Source: Thermomucor indicae-seudaticae (lineage: Eukaryota; Mucoromycota; Mucoromycetes; Mucorales; Lichtheimiaceae). Taken from it: 16,664 nucleotides of DNA. The notes below the pieces were generated by a model that saw only the letters and a list, made by a program, of their open reading frames with translations, made no database searches and was not told the DNA's origin. This document shows, in pieces, positions 9,539 through 16,664 of this stretch. The translations under genes and the position numbers were made by a program. Numbering within the stretch: the stretch's first letter is position 1; each line of letters starts with the position of its first letter. The stretch covers positions 1 through 16,664 of the forward strand of contig JSYX01000632.1 of the NCBI GenBank assembly GCA_000787465.1, read 5' to 3'.

Positions 9539-9714
9539 AAACCAAAAAGTCAAAGATCGTTTGTCAAGGCATGACTCTGTGCTTTCAGCAGAGGAAGCGC
9601 ACTTACTGCAAAGAGCTCGCACAAAAATTTTACGTCACACGCTGAAAAAGTTTTGGTGGAGGGGCCCTGCGTAAAAAATCGCAACCTTCCGTTCATATAC
9701 ATTCTATTTCAGTA

Positions 9715-10634
9715 ATGGCCTCCCGATTCACTCGCTTGACGACTGCCGCCCCCAAGGTACCGTTCTTGCATCAGTTAGCGACGAGAGTATTTTTTTCAAC
9801 TTTAGTTAATGACGGGAAAATTAGCTGGTCCGCGGCTATGCTACTGCCCAAGTCAAGGTAATCGAATGCTCGACCATGGCTCGCCTACCCTTACTCATCA
9901 ATAACGCACCTCATCTTTTAGCCTCCAATTACGCTTCACGGTTTGGACGGTCGTTACGCCACGGCACTGTACACCGCTGCCGCTCGCCAGAACGCGCTGG
10001 AGGCTGTTGAGCGCGACTTGAAGCAGTTGGAATCCGTTGTGAGCAAAGACAAGACGCTCCAGGCCTTCTTGGAGAACCCGACCGTGTCTCGTCAGGCCAA
10101 GTCTGAAGGTGTTGCTGCCCTGTTGGCCAAGGTTGGCAAGGTCAACCCATTGACCAAGAACCTCTTCGAGACCTTGGCTGAGAACAGCCGTCTGGACCAG
10201 ACCACCAAGGTCTTGGCTGCTTATGCCGAATTGATGAGTGCTCACCGTAACGAGCTTCCTTTGATCGTCACCTCTGCCAAGGTTTGTAACGAAGAAAAAG
10301 AAAGAGAGATGTTCTGGTAACCGAGAAAGAGAAAGCTGACTGATCCATCTTGAATATCTGTAGGAATTGGACAAGGCCACTTTGAACAAGATCGCCGATG
10401 CTCTTCAGAAGAGCAAGCTGGCTGAAGGCAAAAAGTTGTTGGTGTCCAACAAGGTCAAGCCCGATATCTTGGGTGGTGTTTTGGTCGAAATTGGTGACAA
10501 GAGCATTGACTTGACTGTCTCCACCAAGATTGCCAAGCTCAACAAGCTTATTACCGGTAAGTAATCGTTATGGGATAAGACTTGAAAACAGGGGAAAAGA
10601 CTCACTAAGCAACTTTGCTACAGATGCCGTCTAA
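9715..10634 (+). CDS. ATP5: ATP synthase subunit 5 (OSCP), mitochondrial
   Basis: Exons 9715-9756, 9825-9857, 9922-10281, 10364-10556 and 10624-10634 encode 212 aa, the same length as yeast Atp5. The N terminus (MASRFTRLTTAAPKLVRGYA) is a basic presequence without acids. The mature protein starts near PPITLHGLDGRYATALYTAA, the hallmark of the delta/OSCP family, then helices with KDKTLQAFLENPTVS and the C-terminal NKVKPDILGGVLVEIGDKSIDLTV block, ending KLNKLITDAV. OSCP links the F1 head to the peripheral stalk of ATP synthase in the inner membrane and is needed for torque resistance. The final exon is only 11 nt and supplies the last codons and the stop (accg|gtaagt ... acag|atgccgtctaa); reading through instead gives a stop two codons later with loss of DAV. 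Introns are 64-82 nt. Confidence 0.96.
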
Positions 10635-10794
10635 AGCGTGTTGAAGATTACATAAAGGAAAAAATATATACGTGTATAACTGGCCCGTTGTTTCAATGAG
10701 AACCTCTGTCTTGTCTGGATGATTACTCTTCCGTTTTATTATTAGGTATTATTCATCAGCAAATCACACCTACACAGTGAGAGAGATGAATGAA
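10635..10794. other. Convergent 3' spacer between OSCP and multicopper oxidase
   Basis: The two genes converge across 160 AT-rich nt, enough for two 3' UTRs. ATAAAGG...AATATATA sequences on the plus strand after the OSCP stop could serve 3' end formation. I see no other element. Confidence 0.5.
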
Positions 10795-12615
10795 TTAGTT
10801 CAAAAATGGTATCCTTTCTGGGGCTGTCTGCAGGACGGTCAACATGCCCTGCAGCATGTGGCCAGTGATATGGCAATGGAATGCCCATACACCCGGATTG
10901 GTCTATATACACATGCATGCATGTAATGATGATCAGCGTTGAGACAAACAAACAGCAAACGAAAATCGACGGTCTTTCCTTACCGTAAAGAATCTAACCT
11001 TAGTCCATCCGCACGGTATACCGCCTGTCTGGTTGGACGAAGGTTGAATGGGATAGACAAAAGTGGTGTCCTTTGGAATTGGGTGCGGGTACGTTCGGAG
11101 ATCCTTGTCGCGTTCGTGGATGTAGGCGCCTGGACCGTTCGCAATGGCATAATGCGTGTAACCGTGAGAGTGCCAGGGGTGTCCAGCGCAAGTGCCGTCG
11201 GCCAGAAGCGTGGTTGCCTGAATGACAAAGTCGACGGTTTCGCCGTATCGAAGTGGATAAGACTGTGTGCCATCGTCAAAGCCATCCGTCTGGCCCTCTC
11301 GATTGCGTTGGATCGCGGTTTCATTGAGTGTCTGTGTTTCACGCTCTGCAAGTTGGTACAGGAGAGGAACGGGCCATTCCGGAGGCAGATGGTCGTTGAT
11401 CAGCCAGCGCGTTGTGCCATCTGGCATCAGCTTTTCAATCGGGACTAGCACGATGGTGCGATCGGGTGGTGCGTCAAAGTCGTGGTCGGCCGGGTTAACA
11501 GACTCGAGGGAAGGGAAGATCCATTCAGGCTTGCCAGGCGGAAAGACGGGTAAGTCTTGTACAGTTGCATTGCGTACATGAGGACGAAAAACGTCAGGCT
11601 TGGTCGCCATAACAGCATTGGCTCGTTTTTCCTCGCTTGTTGATGATGGCGACTGGACGTATCTTAAAATAGCACGGCCGTTGCTGGTCTCAGGGTTATT
11701 GCTCAGATAATAAGCATGGGTGTCGATGAAGTAGCTCTCTGGCGCCTGATCCGCTTTGAGGAGAACCGAGAATCGTTGTCCGGAGGCTACTTCAAGATAA
11801 GACGTTTCGTACGGCTTGACCAACTCACCGTCCACTTCAATCACGGTCATCGAGTGTTTTGCGATCGCCACTCCCAAAGTGGCAAAAGTTAAACTTCCAA
11901 TAACACGCAAACGGTACACCTTGCCTTGTTCCACGTCAATGGCCGAGTATCCCTCGCAATGTTCGCTAAGCAATGATGATGTGTTGTACACGGTGCGTCC
12001 ATTCAAAAGGTAGCTGTCTGCTACAACCATGCCATTGTATTTATCACCCAGAATGTAATCAAGTCGCTCTTGTTCGGATCGGTGCCACCATTCGGACAAC
12101 ATCAGGATACGTTCGTCATCGTACTCGTAAGGACCTTCACGCAAACGGTCCTTCTTTTTGGACACATCAGGCATAGCATCCTCGGATTCATAGACGATAA
12201 AGGGCCCGTGGATAACATCGTCCTGGAGGTCAACATGCGCATGATAAAAGTAGGTCCCAATCTGTTGCTTCACAGTGAATCGTTGGTGATACTCTTCGCC
12301 GGGCTGAAGGGGTGCCTGGGTGACATTTGGCATCCCGTCTGCTTCAGTGGTGCCTATTTGGAGAATGCCATGGTAATGAATGACCGTCGCGTAGCCTGTG
12401 TCGATGCCGTTGCGAACAATGATATGCACCTCATCGTCTTTGACAACACGTATCGGCGGCGCTGGATGCTGACCGTTGACCAATAGACGCGTGTAGGAAG
12501 TTTCATAACAGTCTGGGTTGACTTGTCCGACTGTCAAATTCAGTTCAATCGTATGTAGACGGGCCTTGGCCGTCTGCACAACAACGACGAGAGATAGCAA
12601 TAAGAATAAGATCAT
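10795..12615 (-). CDS. Secreted multicopper oxidase (laccase/ascorbate-oxidase-like)
   Basis: Minus-strand exons 12615-10984 and 10902-10795 (one intron, 81 nt, GT-AG) encode 579 aa. MILFLLLSLVVVVQTAKA is a signal peptide; no later membrane segment or GPI tail follows, so it is likely secreted. All four copper motifs are present: HYHG (80-83), YHAH (124-127), HPWHSHG (479-485) and HCHITGHMLQGM (553-564), with His and Cys ligands of the T1 and T2/T3 sites. The axial position ten residues after the Cys is Met, as in ascorbate oxidase. HYHG and HAH vary from the usual HWHG and HSH. Family knowledge: one-electron oxidation of phenols, ascorbate or metals coupled to reduction of O2 to water. A Fet3 ferroxidase is less likely because there is no C-terminal anchor. 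The last exon carries the essential T1/T3 motif, so reading through the intron would abolish activity. Several N-x-S/T sites fit a glycoprotein. Confidence 0.95.
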
Positions 12616-12913
12616 GATCCGAACTGCCCAAAAACTGGGTTTCGACTTGCTTATATATAGCCTCTGGACAATGCAGGTTCATCCCGTCTTTTGTACATAT
12701 TAACTTTCGATCGTCGTCTCGGCAAAACAATAAATTAATTTTCTCCCATTTCAATTTATGCAGTAAGTGCGTGGAGAGCGCAGCAGCTAAAACTAACGTG
12801 TCTACGTGTCCTCTGTCCTGACAGATTTTCACATGCTGCTGGGCTCAGACAATCGTGTGGGGCCCGAAAAATTCAAGCGTTTCTTCTTATAATCTTGGTT
12901 AAGCAAAAAGGGG
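12616..12913. promoter_or_regulatory. Shared divergent promoter, multicopper oxidase / PEX3
   Basis: The start codons of the minus-strand oxidase and plus-strand PEX3 are 298 nt apart. A strong TATA box serves the oxidase (listed separately). No TATA box is seen for PEX3. Confidence 0.6.
12651..12659 (-). promoter_or_regulatory. TATA box of the multicopper oxidase
   Basis: TATATATAA on the minus strand lies about 36 nt before the oxidase ATG, so the 5' UTR would be very short. It is the best-formed TATA box in the window and suits a regulated, inducible gene rather than a housekeeping one. Confidence 0.6.
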
Positions 12914-14748
12914 ATGCCTCTGTTGTCTACGATCAAAGATTATGCGAAGCGGTACAGAAAGAGCCTAATGGTCACGGCTGCCATTGGCGGCGGCAGTTAC
13001 CTCTTGGGACGTTATGCTGCCAACAAGCTTCGGGATCTACAAGAGAAAGCAATGACAGAACGTGTCGCTAAAGAAAAGTAAGGACTTGGCCCTTGTACTA
13101 TGTATAAGAGTTCCTAGTAAAACAACCATTTGAATGCTGCTAGTCTAAAGAGACGGTTTCAACAAAATCAAAATGATTGCGTGTTCACCGTTCTGTCATT
13201 GTTGCCGACACTAGGTGACCAGATTTTGTACGAAATGAATGTCGAAGCTGCGTGGACAAAGCTGCAGGAATCACGCAAACTGGAAAAGCAAGAGGAGCGA
13301 TTACGCAAGGAAAGAGAGGCACGCAAAGCAGCAGAAAATAAAGAAGTCGATAAGAAAGAAGAACCTGGCACTGCAAATGTTGAAGCAGCATCGACAGAGG
13401 ACAAGACGCCAGCAACGACAACTGGCGAGAAGATAGGGACTATGGACACCAGCGTCAGTAGCCTTGAGGCGTCGGGCATATCAGAAGAGAAAGCCCCAAC
13501 CATGCCGGAGGGCGTCCTAGATAAAAAGGCGAAATACTTGCTTTGGGAAGAAATCAAGACAATAGGCAAGTTGGATGAATGTGTATCAGGATGAATTGTG
13601 TGTATTGTTTCTGATGATTACCGCATGTTAGGCTTCACTCGAACTCTGACTGCTATTTACTCTGTTACCCTGCTGACCCTACTCATTCACATCCAGCTGA
13701 ACTTGCTCGGCAGGTTCACATATGTTTGGTCGGTCTCGATGCTCAACAGAAGTGAACCCACGATCCGCCTACAACACGCCGACGAAGAGCCCGAAGGGGG
13801 GTTCGTTGATCCAGAGACCGAGCGCATATTTTTGAGCGCAAGCTGGTGGCTTCTGCATCGTGGATGGAGAATGTGTGCCGAACGAGTCAAGCAAGCTGTA
13901 GAGGATGTGGTCGGCAGGTAACAACCCTTATACACAAATGCTACCATGCCCGAAGGGCTCACTTCAAGAACTATAGTATACCTCTCAAGCGAATCATCAC
14001 GTATGAGGACGCAGACAATATTCTTCAACAGTTGCGACGACGTGTGGAATATGAAGAGGACGGAGTCACACCCACAAAGTATGTTAGCAAGGACAACTAT
14101 TGGAACATAGGGGCTTGTTCGATTAAAATCGACAGCTTAGTTATTGCACTTGGATGCTCCCAGATTCTGATAAAGACACTATGGAGTATTTGAAGGAGAC
14201 TGGATTTGCTGAAGGATACCCAAAGAACGACTGGACATCGAAGATCAATCTTCAGAGGTTACTGGATGAAACGAAGGATTATATCGACAGGTAAGGATGA
14301 GCAGCACAATGAAGAGTCAAAACATGTAACTGACTATGAGGGGGGAGCCAGTCCTGATTTTTCGACCGTATTATCGGCATGCCTTGATGAAGTCTTTGCT
14401 ATATTCGATCATCAAGCATTTGCAAAATCTCTGTTGCCAGTAAACGCCACGGTCAATATAGAACAAACAGGTCGTAGGATACACGAAGTGAAGAACAATG
14501 CCGATGCACTTGCAGCTGAACCTGCAAAGAAGGTTACGCTGGCGAACCTTTTACCATCCATTAGCCGGCAAGCACACTTGGTCATTGCTGGAAACGAGTA
14601 TTTAAATGTATGTAGATCACACCAAAAGTGATAAGGAATGAGAAGATTCTAACTTTTATCTTCTCAGGCTTTTGCATACATTAAAGAACTACAAGCTTTT
14701 TCGGCCATGATATATACACAATACGGTGAAGAAGTTAATAACAACTAA
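12914..14748 (+). CDS. PEX3: Peroxin 3 (PEX3), peroxisomal membrane biogenesis factor
   Basis: Exons 12914-13077, 13144-13565, 13632-13917, 13977-14078, 14141-14290, 14352-14607 and 14668-14748 encode 486 aa. The N terminus has a basic segment (KDYAKRYRKS) and a membrane anchor (about 17-33), the Pex3 targeting signal. NLKRRFQQNQNDCVFTVLSLLPTL is the family signature, followed by a charged low-complexity insert (about residues 95-175, KE/T/S-rich). Then LLWEEIKTIGFTRTLTAIYS matches the conserved WE(D/E)LK..SFTR helix. The C-terminal domain ends QAFSAMIYTQYGEE. Pex3 sits in the peroxisomal membrane and docks Pex19 to insert membrane proteins; in fungi it also helps inheritance and pexophagy. 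Intron 2 (13566-13631) is a GC-AG intron (TAG|GCAAGT). Other introns are 59-66 nt. An alternative tail to 14965 is discussed separately. Confidence 0.93.
13566..13631 (+). other. GC-AG intron in PEX3
   Basis: The join ATAG|GC...TTAG|GCTTC gives TIGFTRT, which keeps exact spacing with the conserved Pex3 helix. The donor is GCAAGT, identical to the IDH1 GC donor. GT donors further downstream would insert extra residues into a conserved helix. Confidence 0.75.
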
Positions 14749-14827
14749 TGCTTCCTGTGTATATCACACCTTTTGCTACGATGTCATAAGCGTTTCGCAT
14801 ATTGTTTCCTCTTTATGGTCGCTAAAG

Positions 14828-14965
14828 GCGATATTTGTACCTGAGAGTGGATTAAGTGACGCGCGAGAGGATTCGCCGTCTATAGAGGATGACGTATTCT
14901 CATTGTCTTCTACCTCTTTGTTATCCTCAACTTCTACTGCAAGTTTGTACGCACTGTCGCGCTGA
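14828..14965 (+). CDS. Possible alternative C-terminal exon of PEX3 (Ser/Asp-rich tail)
   Basis: Splicing GTTAAT (14734) to the AG at 14826-14827 is phase 0 and would replace the ending VNNN with a 45-residue tail starting AIFVPESGLSDARED and rich in Ser and acidic residues, ending ALSR before TGA. The total would be 527 aa. The donor is weak. The tail stops 5 nt before the stop codon of a putative gene on the other strand (14971), an arrangement that would fit tight convergence. It may equally be 3' UTR. Confidence 0.25.
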   Translation, partial: AIFVPESGLSDAREDSPSIEDDVFSLSSTSLLSSTSTASLYALSR

Positions 14966-14970
14966 ATTTC

Positions 14971-15304
14971 TTAGCTGCGGTGATCAGACATTCTATCCTT
15001 AACCCTTTTCAGTCTTTCGATCGCAAATGTAATCAAACATCGGCGAATGAGCGATGCATAATCTTCAACGTCCTTCGCTGGAAACCGCCTAGCTTCCTGA
15101 AATGACAGGCTCCCCACTATGGATGCTGGCGCGCCTGCCCACTGCCGTTCAAAGCTGTGGGTTGATTAGGCAGACTGTACGCAAACCAAAATGGCAGACG
15201 ATTCAGTCTCTCTAAGGCGGGTGGGGCCTGATCTTCTTTAAGGAGAGAAAGTCGCCGGAGGAAGCATATGGCGCTAACAAGAGGAGGAACATTGAGATAT
15301 GCTC
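14971..15304 (-). CDS. Putative minus-strand gene, C-terminal exons (unknown)
   Basis: A minus-strand open frame after an acceptor TGTCATTTCAG (15097-15098) reads RRFPAKDVEDYASLIRRCL then ITFAIERLKRVKDRM and stops at 14971. It looks like amphipathic helices. An upstream frame (15304-15143) reads YLNVPPLVSAICFLRRLSLL, then KEDQAPPALERLNRLPFW. A phase-1 donor (GTGGGC at 15142) and an acceptor at 15093 would join both in frame with a 50-nt intron. The 5' part could continue to about 15470, where TTACTGATG...TTTCTTCAG is a good branch point and 3' splice site. I do not recognise the family and no start codon can be fixed. Plus-strand frames compete in the same stretch. Confidence 0.3.
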
Positions 15305-15887
15305 CTCAGGGTAAAAGACGACTTTTACGTATCAAAAAGCGGATCAGTGGCCAGAATTTCATGCGAGGAAGCGGGGGAACACGAGGGAGGGGAGAGAGAT
15401 TGACTCAACGAGAAGCGCAGAAGGCCGTGGCGAGGAGCGAAAAGAACTTGATGAGGTAGTCTATGGTAGACCTCTGAAGAAACAGAAGCATCAGTAAGAA
15501 TAACGATTATGACAATAGGACTGTATCTTCATCGATACTCGATTTAGTCAATTGCCAATAAACAGGTGTGCTGGCTATTATGTATAAAGGGGACGACTCG
15601 AAAGTACGTTGGACTCTGCTTTATCGTGGAAAGTGAGAGAACCACCAATAATCCTTTACAGGGTCTGTTTCACATGGTCGCTCTACTCAAATTCCTGGAC
15701 ACGACAAATGGGCAGCGTACACTTTTCAAAAGTGAATGGGGAGATTTCCAAAGAAAATACCAGGAAGAAATACAAAGTCCCAGGTGTACCGGTCCCTAGC
15801 AAGCGACCAGTAACGTCGGCGATAATCTAGGAGGTAAGTTCAGAGGCTTTGATTTGTATTCTTTATCATTGACTTGGAAATTTTAGT
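15191..15887 (+). other. Plus-strand splice-like signals, possible unresolved spliced gene
   Basis: An ATG at 15191 (MADDSVSLRRVGPDLL, then stop), a charged frame ending VVYGRPLKKQKH before a consensus donor GTAAGA (15490), acceptors at about 15545, 15563 and 15659, and a complete intron-like 15835-15887 (GTAAGT ... TTTTAG) occur here. One in-frame chain adds frame 15660-15799 (KFLDTTNGQRTLFKSEWGDF). Several chains are possible and none matches a known protein. This may be a lncRNA, a UTR-rich transcript or a gene on the other strand. Confidence 0.2.
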
Positions 15888-16052
15888 GCTGTAGCCGGGG
15901 TAGGTCGCAGGGAACCGAGAAGTTGCGCACCATCGTGGAAATATCTTGGTTTCAACACCTAAATCATGCACTTCTCATGCGCGCGGTTCCGCTATCTTAC
16001 GTTGCAGATATCCACAGACACAATAACGTCTCTGTAACCGCTGCTGACTATT

Positions 16053-16269
16053 CTATAGCTTTTCGGTGGGGATGAAGCGGATATTCGCCTGAAATACGGA
16101 TGCAACTAAAGACGTTTCTTACCTGGTACGCAGCACCACCGGAAGCACCACCTTGCATACCTGCTAACTTTTTATGAGCGCGTCCATTCCGACCGACACG
16201 TGTCAGCAGAAAATTTCCTGTCAATCGACCGACTTGACCAATTCGGGCGCTAATAGACTTATAGGCCAT
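16053..16269 (-). CDS. Small basic protein, 60 aa (spliced) or 73 aa (unspliced)
   Basis: The minus-strand ATG at 16269 has a good context (ATACAATGG). Exon 16269-16123 gives 49 residues beginning MAYKSISARIGQVGRLTGNF, rich in Arg, Lys and Gly with a GGASGG turn and a net positive N terminus without acids, which fits a mitochondrial protein. A consensus donor CAG|GTAAGA (16122) and acceptor TATTTCAG|G (16089) would remove only 34 nt and add ANIRFIPTEKL before TAG at 16053. Unspliced, the frame continues for 24 less protein-like residues. No family recognised. All other introns in this window are at least 50 nt, so the spliced form needs evidence. Confidence 0.5.
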
Positions 16270-16664
16270 TGTATCGATTGGGATAGACCAAAGTCCCCTC
16301 CCAAGCGACCATATCTTCCGAGGTAGCGTCTATCAAGGATAAGCTCACGCGACAGCACGACATCATTGCTCTGAACTTTGGTCAGACGTTTGTAGCAGGA
16401 GCCTTTTCCTTCCTGGTGAGCCTGCTGTAGAACAAGTTCCTTTTGGAGAATCTAAACAAGCACCAAGTCCTGTCGCCAAAATGGAGCTAATGGAACTCTA
16501 GGAAGACGGTTAGTTGTGAGAGGTTGGTGCTCTTGTGAAAATTATTGGTTTTTGAATAACTTTTTGCGTCCTCGGTTGGTAGTTTTTGCGTCAACTTCAA
16601 GTGGAATTTGCGCCATGCTTTAACAAAGATTTACGGTGAAATCAAAATACATTTGCACTGTGAT
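16270..16664. other. Upstream region of the small minus-strand gene
   Basis: No clear gene. On the minus strand ACTAACCGTCTTCCTAG (about 16500-16516) is a well-formed branch point plus 3' splice site, which could end a 5' UTR intron of the small gene. A 24-codon frame (16616-16542, MAQIPLEVDAKTTNRG...) begins with ATG upstream of it and could be an upstream ORF or a first coding exon. Confidence 0.35.

Larger units (their letters stand above)
9012..9714. promoter_or_regulatory. IDH1 3' UTR and OSCP promoter region
   Basis: This 703-nt gap carries no gene. The left part is IDH1 3' UTR with AATAAA at about 9071. The right part is the OSCP promoter; a 22-bp palindrome (9496-9517) and a CCAAT box (9534-9538) are listed separately. 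A GC-rich patch GGAGGGGCCC lies at about 9658. Confidence 0.6.

Noticed and set aside
9898..10389. 163-codon open frame on the minus strand over OSCP
   Set aside because: It is antisense to conserved OSCP exons and crosses its introns, with no recognisable protein.
10939..11448. 169-codon plus-strand frame opposite the multicopper oxidase
   Set aside because: It lies antisense to a conserved coding exon and has no domain.
15888..16074. Plus-strand open frame with a histone-fold-like ending (VSVTAADYSIAF)
   Set aside because: The phase does not match the preceding exon candidates, it has no start, and it overlaps the minus-strand small gene; two other frames here also look protein-like, so eye judgement is unreliable.
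1..16664. CRISPR array, bacterial operons, or a viral or transposase gene
   Set aside because: Spliced eukaryotic genes throughout; no regular short spaced repeats, no integrase, transposase or reverse transcriptase motifs seen on either strand.

Overview
The window looks like nuclear DNA from a fungus, most likely an early-diverging (Mucoromycota-type) one. The six well-supported protein genes are compact and intron-rich. Across 28 introns placed by hand, lengths run from 50 to 82 nt. Both strands carry genes, and the proteins are typical eukaryotic, mitochondrial, peroxisomal and secreted types. The phylum is inferred from gene style and from resemblance of the P450 to zygomycete-type P450s; no species can be named.

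Layout: (1) 1-418 is a promoter region built from imperfect duplicated blocks with a 14-bp palindrome. (2) 419-2270 (+) is a complete seven-exon microsomal cytochrome P450 (494 aa). (3) 2271-5540 is about 3.3 kb without a convincing gene; it holds CRE-like palindromes, short GAGCGAAGCGA-type repeats, a diverged tandem repeat in three copies (about 2985-3780), and isolated exon-like fragments. (4) 5541-7116 (-) is a seven-exon M20-family amidohydrolase/dipeptidase of the ACY1L2/PM20D2 type (402 aa). (5) 7518-9011 (+) is the mitochondrial NAD-dependent isocitrate dehydrogenase subunit 1 (383 aa), divergent from the M20 gene. (6) 9715-10634 (+) is the OSCP subunit of mitochondrial F1Fo ATP synthase (212 aa). 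(7) 10795-12615 (-) is a secreted multicopper oxidase (579 aa), convergent with OSCP. (8) 12914-14748 (+) is peroxin PEX3 (486 aa, with a possible alternative C-terminal tail reaching 14965), divergent from the oxidase. (9) 14966-16664 is hard to read. It holds a likely 60-73 aa basic gene on the minus strand (16053-16269), a probable C-terminal exon of another minus-strand gene (14971-about 15304), and good splice-like signals on the plus strand that I could not join into one reliable gene.

Functionally, IDH1 (TCA cycle, NADH) and OSCP (ATP synthesis) are both mitochondrial energy genes lying next to each other in the same orientation. The other genes (P450, M20 hydrolase, multicopper oxidase, PEX3) are metabolically unrelated, and nothing indicates a biosynthetic cluster. 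The more unusual observations are two GC-AG introns with the same donor hexamer (GCAAGT), an 11-nt terminal exon in the ATP synthase gene, possible sub-40-nt introns near the right end, and the repeat-built promoter of the P450.
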